Assembly: GCF_004137685.1 (NCBI RefSeq)
Contig: NZ_QYBB01000024.1
Location: forward strand, 17,166-81,165
Direction of reading: 5' to 3'
DNA from: Lichenibacterium minor
Lineage (GTDB): Bacteria; Pseudomonadota; Alphaproteobacteria; Rhizobiales; Beijerinckiaceae
Length of the DNA stretch: 64,000 nucleotides
The position numbers were made by a program, and so were the translations under genes. Under the pieces are notes generated by a model that saw only the letters and a list, made by a program, of their open reading frames with translations, was not told the origin of the DNA and searched no databases. This document shows, piece by piece, positions 58,351 to 64,000 of this stretch (its first letter is position 1; each line of letters begins with the position of its first letter).

Positions 58351-59769
58351 ATGGACAACCGCAACGACCTTTGGCGCCACGTCGACCTCCACAGCGAGCG
58401 CTTGATCGCGCTGTCCGACCGCGTGTGGGCCATCCCGGAGGTCTGCTACACGGAGCGCCGCAGCGCGGCCGAGCACGTGGCCGAGATGAACCACCAGGGG
58501 TTCCGCGTCACCGAGGCCGTCGCCGGCATCCCGACGGCGGTGATGGGCGAGGCCGGCGAAGGCGGGCCCGTCATCGCCTTCCTGGGCGAATACGACGCCC
58601 TGCCGGGCCTGAGCCAGGAGGCCGGCGTGGCCGAGCCCCGGCCGGTCGAGGCGGGCGGCCACGGCCACGGCTGCGGCCACAACCTGCTCGGCTCCGCGGC
58701 CCTGCTCGCCGCCACGGCGATGAAGGACTGGCTCGCCGCTACCGGCACGCCGGGCCGCGTGCGCTATTACGGCTGCCCCGCCGAGGAGGGCGGCGCCGCC
58801 AAGGCCTTCATGGTGCGGGCCGGCGCCTTCGCGGACGCCGACGCCGCCATCACCTGGCACCCGTCGAGCTTCTGGGAGGTGGCGCCCCCGCTGGCCCTGG
58901 CCAACACCCGCGCCGACTTCGTCTTCACGGGCCGCTCCTCGCATGCCGCGGCCGCCCCCCACCTCGGCCGCTCCGCGCTCGACGCCGTCGAGCTGATGAG
59001 CGTCGGCGTCAACTACATGCGCGAACACATGCCGAGCGACGCGCGCGTCCACTACGCCTACCTGGAAGCCGGCGGCATCGCCCCCAACGTCGTGCAGGCC
59101 CACGCCCGGGTGCGCTATTCCATCCGCGCCCGCGACCTGCCGGGCATGCTCGACCTCGTCGAGCGGGTGAAGCGGATCGCGGAAGGCGCGGCGCTGATGA
59201 CCGAGACGGAGGTCGAGGTCCGCATCGTGTCGGCGGTGTCGAACCTCGTCGGCAACGCGCCGCTGGAGCGCACGCTGCACGGCGTGATGGCCGAACTCGG
59301 CGCCCCGCATTTCGACGGCGCGGACCGGGACTTCGCGGCGAAGATCCGCGACACCTTCGGCGAAGGCGCCCTCGAGGCCGTCTACAAGACCATCGGCATG
59401 GCCCCCACGGACGCCCCGCTGGCCGATTTCCTCGTGCCCTTCGACGCCAAGCGGGACCCCGCCGTCGGCTCGACCGACGTCGGCGACGTCAGCTGGGTGG
59501 TGCCGACCGTGCAGGCCCACGCGCCCACGGTGGCGATCGGCACGCCGTTCCACACCTGGCAGGTGGTGGCGCAGGGCCGGTCCCCCGCCGCCCACAAGGC
59601 CATGGTGCAGGTCGCCAAGGCCATGGCGGCCACCGGCGCCGCCCTGGTCCGGGACCCGGACCTGCTCGCCGAAGCCAAGGCCGACCTCGCGTCGCGCGTC
59701 GGTTCGCGGGGCTATTCGTCGCCGCTGCCCGCCGACGTGCAGCCGCCGCTGACCATGTCGGTCGCGTGA
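58351..59769 (+). CDS. M20-family amidohydrolase (AbgB-like)
   Basis: 472 residues from ATG 58351 with GAGGA upstream. 'GHGHGCGHNLLGSAAL' is the metal-binding segment, 'GCPAEEGGAAKAFMVRAGAF' and 'GSTDVGDVSWVVPT' are typical of the p-aminobenzoyl-glutamate hydrolase subunit B branch. It cleaves an amide bond in the cytoplasm. A GTGA overlap couples it to the next hydrolase, and it is divergent from the importer. Confidence 0.9.
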   Translation: MDNRNDLWRHVDLHSERLIALSDRVWAIPEVCYTERRSAAEHVAEMNHQGFRVTEAVAGIPTAVMGEAGEGGPVIAFLGEYDALPGLSQEAGVAEPRPVEAGGHGHGCGHNLLGSAALLAATAMKDWLAATGTPGRVRYYGCPAEEGGAAKAFMVRAGAFADADAAITWHPSSFWEVAPPLALANTRADFVFTGRSSHAAAAPHLGRSALDAVELMSVGVNYMREHMPSDARVHYAYLEAGGIAPNVVQAHARVRYSIRARDLPGMLDLVERVKRIAEGAALMTETEVEVRIVSAVSNLVGNAPLERTLHGVMAELGAPHFDGADRDFAAKIRDTFGEGALEAVYKTIGMAPTDAPLADFLVPFDAKRDPAVGSTDVGDVSWVVPTVQAHAPTVAIGTPFHTWQVVAQGRSPAAHKAMVQVAKAMAATGAALVRDPDLLAEAKADLASRVGSRGYSSPLPADVQPPLTMSVA

Positions 59770-61181
59770 GCCCGCGCGACGCCGCCGTCGCGGCGGCGCT
59801 GGCGGCCTTCGACGACGGCACCTTCCTCGCCGTCCTGCGCCGCCGCGTGGCGATGCGGTCGGTGAGCCAGGGGGACCCCGACCTCGCGTCGCTCGGCGCC
59901 TACCTGTCGGACGAGATCGCGCCGAGCCTCGCCGCCCTGGGCTTCGCCTCCACGGTCCACCCCAACGCCCGCGCCGGGTTCGGGCCGTTCCTCGTGGCGG
60001 AGCGGCACGAGGGCGACGGCCTGCCGACCGCCCTGATCTACGGCCACGGCGACACGGTGCTGGGCCAGGACGCCGCGTGGCGGCCGGGCCTCGACCCCTT
60101 CGCCGTGACGGTGGAAGGAGACCGCCTGTACGGCCGCGGCACGGCCGACAACAAGGGCCAGCACACCGTGACCCTGCTGGCGCTGGAGCGCGTGCTGGCG
60201 GCGCGGGGCGGCCGGCTCGGCTTCAACGCGAAAGTCCTGATCGAGACCGGCGAGGAGGCGGGCTCGCCGGGTTTGAACGACTTCTGCGCGGCTCACCGCG
60301 GGGAGCTGGCCGCCGACGTGCTGATCGCGTCCGACGGTCCCCGGCTCGCGGCCGACCGGCCCACCCTGTTCCTCGGCGCGCGCGGCGCCTACAACTTCGA
60401 GCTGGGCGTGCCGCTGCGCGACCGTGCCCATCATTCAGGCAACTGGGGCGGGCTCCTGCGCAACCCCGCGACGGTTCTGGCGGCCGCCATCGCGTCGATC
60501 GTCGACGCGCGCGGGCGCATCCTCGTGGAAGCGCTGCGGCCGCCGCCCATCCCGGACGCGGTGCGGGCCGCTTTGCGCGACCTCGCGATCGGCGGCGGGC
60601 CGGACGACCCGGCCGTCGACGCCGGTTGGGGCGAGCCGGGCCTCACCGACGCCGAGCGGGTGTTCGGCTGGAACACCGTCGAGGTGCTGGCCGGCACGCC
60701 GGACGGGCCGCAGAACGCGATCCCCGGCGAAGCCCGCGCGACGCTGCAGCTCCGCTTCGTGGTGGGGACGGAATGGCGCGATCTCGTGCCGGCGCTGCGC
60801 CGCCACCTCGACGCGCTCGGGTTCGGCAGCGTGCAGGTGCGGGCGTCGCGCGGCGAGGTGCTGGGGGCGACGCGGCTCGACCCCGAAGACCCCTGGGTGG
60901 GGTGGGCCATGGCGTCGATCGAGCGGACGACGGGCAAGCGCGTCGCGCTGCTGCCAAACCTCGGCGGCTCCCTGCCCAACGACGTCTTCGCCGACACGCT
61001 GGGCCTGCCGACGCTGTGGGTGCCGCATTCCTATGCGGCCTGCGCCCAGCACGCCCCGAACGAGCACATGCTGGGGTCCGTCGCGCGCGAAGGGCTGGCC
61101 CTGATGGCGGGTCTGTTCTGGGACCTCGGGGCGGAGGGCCCCGGGGTGATGGAGCGGCGAAGGCTCCGGGCGGAAGCCTGA
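59766..61181 (+). CDS. M20-family metallopeptidase (dipeptidase/deacetylase type)
   Basis: 471 residues from GTG overlapping the previous gene. 'LIYGHGDTVLG', 'GRGTADNKGQHTV', 'IETGEEAGSPGL' and 'IPGEARATLQLRFVVG' give the two-metal M20 site of the ArgE/DapE/CPG2 type. It probably acts on the product of, or in parallel with, the AbgB-like enzyme. Confidence 0.9.
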   Translation: MSPRDAAVAAALAAFDDGTFLAVLRRRVAMRSVSQGDPDLASLGAYLSDEIAPSLAALGFASTVHPNARAGFGPFLVAERHEGDGLPTALIYGHGDTVLGQDAAWRPGLDPFAVTVEGDRLYGRGTADNKGQHTVTLLALERVLAARGGRLGFNAKVLIETGEEAGSPGLNDFCAAHRGELAADVLIASDGPRLAADRPTLFLGARGAYNFELGVPLRDRAHHSGNWGGLLRNPATVLAAAIASIVDARGRILVEALRPPPIPDAVRAALRDLAIGGGPDDPAVDAGWGEPGLTDAERVFGWNTVEVLAGTPDGPQNAIPGEARATLQLRFVVGTEWRDLVPALRRHLDALGFGSVQVRASRGEVLGATRLDPEDPWVGWAMASIERTTGKRVALLPNLGGSLPNDVFADTLGLPTLWVPHSYAACAQHAPNEHMLGSVAREGLALMAGLFWDLGAEGPGVMERRRLRAEA

Positions 61182-61326
61182 CGCCGCCCGGCCGCGCCCC
61201 GGCCCCGCGGCCCCTGTCGGAAAGGGCGGCCCGTCGCGGAAGGGCTTGCGGGACGGCCCCGTCGTCCCGCATAGGAGAACAGGACGCGAACGGCGGCTGC
61301 CGCCGCGCATGTCGAGGTGCTCCAGG

Positions 61327-63690
61327 ATGTCGACGTCGGCCGGCGAGCGCACGCTGTTCTTCTTCGAGAAGCCTTCGGCGATGCGCCAGCTGCAGCGCCT
61401 CTTCAAGTCGCCCAATACGGTCTGCGTCGCCGCCGAGGGGCACCTCCTCAGCGCGGAGGAGCCCGGCACCGTCCGGGCCGACTGGAAGCCGTGGCGCTTC
61501 GAAACGCTCCCCATCGTGCTCGACGCCATCCCGGTGCGCGCCGGCCGCAACCGGTCGGGCCAGTCGCACGCCCCGAAGCTCGACGCCATCCGTCAGGCGC
61601 TGCGCGGCGCCGACCGCGTCGTGATCGCCACCGACCCCGGCCGCGAAGGGTCGATGATCGCCTGGGAGGTGCTGGAGCACCTCGGCTGGCGCGGACCGAT
61701 CGACCGGCTCAAGCTCGGCGCCCTCGACGACCTGTCGATCCGGCGGGCCTTCGCCGCCATGGCGAAGGAGCCCGACTCGGGCGGGCGCGACTACGCCGCC
61801 TACCTCGAAGCCCTGTGCCGCCAGTACGAGGACTACCACCTCGGCCTCAACGGCACCCGCGCCATCTCGCTGCGCCTGCGGCCGCCGGCCTTCCGCGAAC
61901 CCTGGCGCTTCGGCGGCGTGCAGACGCCGACCCTCGCCATCCTGGCCGACCTCGAAACCCGCATCCGCGATTTCGTGCCGCGCGACTTCTTCAAGGTCGG
62001 GCTGTCGATCGTCACCCGCGGCGGTGCGGCGCTGGAACTGTGGCACGCCCCCAAGGACCGCATCTTCGATGCCGGGGTCGCCGAAACGGTCCGCGCCGCC
62101 GCGGCGCGCTGGTCGGGCCGCCTCGCCGTCGAGCAGAAGGACGTGCGGCGCCCGCCCCCGAAGCTGTTCTCGAAGGACACGCTGGCGCGACGCTGCGCCA
62201 AGCGCTTCGGCTGGGACCCGCAGCACACCGCCAAGCTGGCCCAGGAGCTCTACGACAAGGGCTACCTCACCTATCCCCGCACGGAATCCGAGCACCTGCC
62301 GGACAGCCAGAAGGGCGACGCCGCCGCCGTGGTGGCGGCCGTGGTGTCGGTGCTGGCGGATTGCGCGCCGCTCGTGCCGGCCGCGGACGCGCTCGTGGTC
62401 CGGAGCGGGCTGAAGGGGCACTACGTCCGGGACCCCGGCGAGCACCACGCCATCGTGCCGCTGCGCAAGGTGCCGTCGGGCGCCGGCCTCGCGCCCGACC
62501 TGTCGCGCCTGTGGGAGCTCGTCGCCCGGTCCTTCCTGGCCGCCCACATGCCGGACGGGATCGATGCCCGCACCACCGTGTCGGTCGAGGTCGACACGCC
62601 GCTCGGGCCCCGGCGCTTCGCCGTGACGGGAAGCGTCGTGCGCGTCCCCGGATGGCGGGCGATCTACGGCGCCGAGGCGGACGCAGACGCCGACGCCGTC
62701 CCGGGCAAGGCGAAGCGCGACGACGACGCCACCGTGGCGCGCCTGCCCGCGGTCGGCGACGGGGACGCCGCCAAGGCGGCCGGGGCCGAGGTCGCCACGG
62801 CCGTCACGGAGCCGCCGCGCCGCATCACGCGGGGCGAGCTGCCGGTGGTGATGGGTCGGCTGATCGACCAAGTGGACGACCCGGCGGCCAAGCGCGCGCT
62901 GGAGAACCCCGCCAACCCGAACGAGCCGAAGGGCCTCGGCACGGCCGCCACGCGGGACACGATGCTGCCGAAGCTGATGAAGAGCCACTACGTCGCCCTC
63001 CAGAAGGGCAAGGACCCCTCCATCGAGGTCACCGAGGTCGGGTTGGCCTTCCTGGCCGCCGTGCGCCGGGTGTTCCCGGCCTATGGGGACCCCGTCGGCC
63101 GGGCCATGTTCGAGGCCGAACTCGGCGAGATCGGGCGGGCCCCCACCCGGGCGGAGGCGGTCCGCCGGGCCGAAGCCTTCCGCCGGCGGACGCGGGATCG
63201 CGTCGGCGAGCTGATCGGGGCGGTCGCGGGGTCGGCGGTGCTGGATGTGGCGCCGGGCGCACGGCCGGCGGACGGCCCGTCCCGCCCGCCCACGCCCGCG
63301 ATGCTCGCCTACGCGGTCGCGCTCGCGGAGCGGAAAGGGTTGAAGCTGCCGCGCGGCCTCAAGGGCGACAGCCGGATCTGCCGCACCTTCCTGGGGCAGC
63401 ACGGGGAGCCGCGGCCGGAGCGGCCGGCGGGCGCCGCCGGCGGTGCCGGCCCCCGGCCGCCGAGTCCCGCGATGCTGCGCTACGCCCAGAACCTGGCCCG
63501 GCAGCTCGGCACGGATTGCCCGGACAACGTGTCGGAGGATTTCGAGGCCTGCCGTCGCTTCCTCGACGCCCATGCTCCGGGGACCCCGCCGCGCGCCGCG
63601 CCGGCGCCGCGCGGAAAGGCCCGCGCCGGGCGACCGCGACGGGGCGCGGCGGCGGCGGCGGGCGGCGACGCGCCCGAAGCCGCGTTCTGA
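61327..63690 (+). CDS. Type IA DNA topoisomerase, TopB-like
   Basis: 787 residues from ATG 61327; ATG 61309 would add six. The TOPRIM domain has 'VVIATDPGREGSMIAWEVLE', and the catalytic Tyr lies in 'KGYLTYPRTESEHLPD'. 'FGGVQTPTLAILADLE' and 'GLGTAATRDTML' are further topoisomerase III motifs. There are no C-terminal zinc ribbons; instead two copies of a ~38-residue motif beginning 'PPxPAMLxYA' occur at about 655-735. It relaxes or decatenates DNA. TopB genes are often carried by plasmids or integrative elements, but no such element is visible here. Confidence 0.88.
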   Translation: MSTSAGERTLFFFEKPSAMRQLQRLFKSPNTVCVAAEGHLLSAEEPGTVRADWKPWRFETLPIVLDAIPVRAGRNRSGQSHAPKLDAIRQALRGADRVVIATDPGREGSMIAWEVLEHLGWRGPIDRLKLGALDDLSIRRAFAAMAKEPDSGGRDYAAYLEALCRQYEDYHLGLNGTRAISLRLRPPAFREPWRFGGVQTPTLAILADLETRIRDFVPRDFFKVGLSIVTRGGAALELWHAPKDRIFDAGVAETVRAAAARWSGRLAVEQKDVRRPPPKLFSKDTLARRCAKRFGWDPQHTAKLAQELYDKGYLTYPRTESEHLPDSQKGDAAAVVAAVVSVLADCAPLVPAADALVVRSGLKGHYVRDPGEHHAIVPLRKVPSGAGLAPDLSRLWELVARSFLAAHMPDGIDARTTVSVEVDTPLGPRRFAVTGSVVRVPGWRAIYGAEADADADAVPGKAKRDDDATVARLPAVGDGDAAKAAGAEVATAVTEPPRRITRGELPVVMGRLIDQVDDPAAKRALENPANPNEPKGLGTAATRDTMLPKLMKSHYVALQKGKDPSIEVTEVGLAFLAAVRRVFPAYGDPVGRAMFEAELGEIGRAPTRAEAVRRAEAFRRRTRDRVGELIGAVAGSAVLDVAPGARPADGPSRPPTPAMLAYAVALAERKGLKLPRGLKGDSRICRTFLGQHGEPRPERPAGAAGGAGPRPPSPAMLRYAQNLARQLGTDCPDNVSEDFEACRRFLDAHAPGTPPRAAPAPRGKARAGRPRRGAAAAAGGDAPEAAF

Positions 63691-63706
63691 CGGACGGCTC
63701 GTTCAC

Positions 63707-63730
63707 GCCGCGCGGGCGGCGGCGGGCTCC
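63707..63730. repeat. GC-rich repeat shared with 44.65 kb
   Basis: CACGCCGCGCG-N-GCGGCGGCGGGC, matching about 44645-44668. It lies in the convergent gap between topB and the chemoreceptor gene and can fold on itself. Confidence 0.4.
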
Positions 63731-63740
63731 GGCGCCGGGA

Positions 63741-64000
63741 TCAGAACTCTTCCCAATCTGCGGCGGCGGCGGCCGGGGCGAGCGCGGCGCCGCCCCGGCC
63801 CGTGGTGCGGAGGGCCGGAACCGGGGTCGAGGCCGCGCGGCGGGCCGGAACGGGTGCCGGTGCCGGGGCGTGGCGCGCCGCCGGGGCGGCGTCGCCCAGC
63901 CGGAACCCGTCGATGAGCCGGCCGAGCTCCGCCGTTTCCCGCGACAGGGCGTGGCTGGCGGCCGTGGACTCCTCCACCATGGCGGCGTTCTGCTGCGTCA
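63741..64000 (-). CDS. Methyl-accepting chemotaxis protein, C-terminus (partial)
   Basis: About 86 residues are visible and the gene runs past the right edge. 'QQNAAMVEESTAAS' is the end of the receptor signalling coiled coil with its methylation-helix context. An Ala/Pro-rich linker of about 45 residues follows and the chain ends in 'DWEEF', the pentapeptide type that tethers CheR or CheB. The receptor type and ligand domain lie outside the window. Confidence 0.85.
   Translation of the reverse strand, partial: TQQNAAMVEESTAASHALSRETAELGRLIDGFRLGDAAPAARHAPAPAPVPARRAASTPVPALRTTGRGGAALAPAAAAADWEEF

Noticed and set aside
61182..64000. Integrative element carrying topB
   Set aside because: No integrase, relaxase, direct att repeats or composition shift could be seen in the available sequence.

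Overview
This 64 kb window is very GC-rich and almost completely coding. It reads as chromosome of an alphaproteobacterium of the order Hyphomicrobiales (Rhizobiales). The evidence is a MotB-MotC-MotD/FliK motor cluster, FlaF and FlbT, an FtcR/Rem-type flagellar master regulator, an aroK-aroB-CNNM operon, and a perfect CtrA-type box (TTAA-N7-TTAA) in the flagellar control region. No tRNA, rRNA, CRISPR array, prophage, transposase or integrase was recognised.

Layout. 1-11.4 kb (+): end of a FliH-like gene, motB, motC, motD/fliK, a lytic transglycosylase, flgE, flgK, flgL, flaF, flbT, flgD, fliQ; the usual flhA and fliR do not follow. 11.5-16.8 kb: lipoamide dehydrogenase and a LysE-type exporter (-), then a membrane hybrid histidine kinase with two receivers and a TerB-like protein (+). 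16.9-21.9 kb: iolB and a thiolase (-), divergent from a quinone oxidoreductase and an acyl-CoA synthetase (+). 22-26.5 kb: an ABC-F ATPase, a stand-alone receiver, and small exported or membrane proteins including two tandem paralogues with an identical four-cysteine spacing. 26.5-32.2 kb (-): tsaB-rimI and miaB-phoH-ybeY-corC. 32.2-40 kb (-): NfuA-like protein, DoxX-like protein, a tartrate/malate-type dehydrogenase, dodecin, a small unknown, aroK-aroB-CNNM and an aminotransferase. 40.3-41.3 kb (+): an HD-GYP protein. 41.5-44.5 kb (-): thiO-thiS-thiG-thiE under a TPP riboswitch. 44.7-49.6 kb: ftcR (-) divergent from flgB-flgC-fliE-flgG-flgA-flgI (+). 49.7-50.9 kb: a diguanylate cyclase. 51-61.2 kb: a peptide-type ABC transporter with three M20-family amidohydrolases around it. 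61.3-63.7 kb: a TopB-type topoisomerase with a duplicated C-terminal motif. 63.7-64 kb: the C-terminus of a chemoreceptor ending in a WEEF tether.

How the parts work together. The two flagellar blocks supply stator, hook, rod, P-ring and export parts; FtcR and possibly CtrA sit at the control point of the second block, and c-di-GMP enzymes (GGDEF, HD-GYP) and a chemoreceptor lie near it. The transporter and amidohydrolases form a divergently arranged uptake-and-hydrolysis module with a strong operator-like palindrome in the shared intergenic region. The remaining genes are housekeeping: tRNA and rRNA maturation, shikimate and thiamine synthesis, Fe-S assembly.

I found no clear new multi-gene system. 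The most original signals are small: the cysteine-motif secreted pair, a terminator palindrome that contains both flanking stop codons, the operator palindrome at 58.2 kb, the CtrA box, and the topoisomerase tail repeats.
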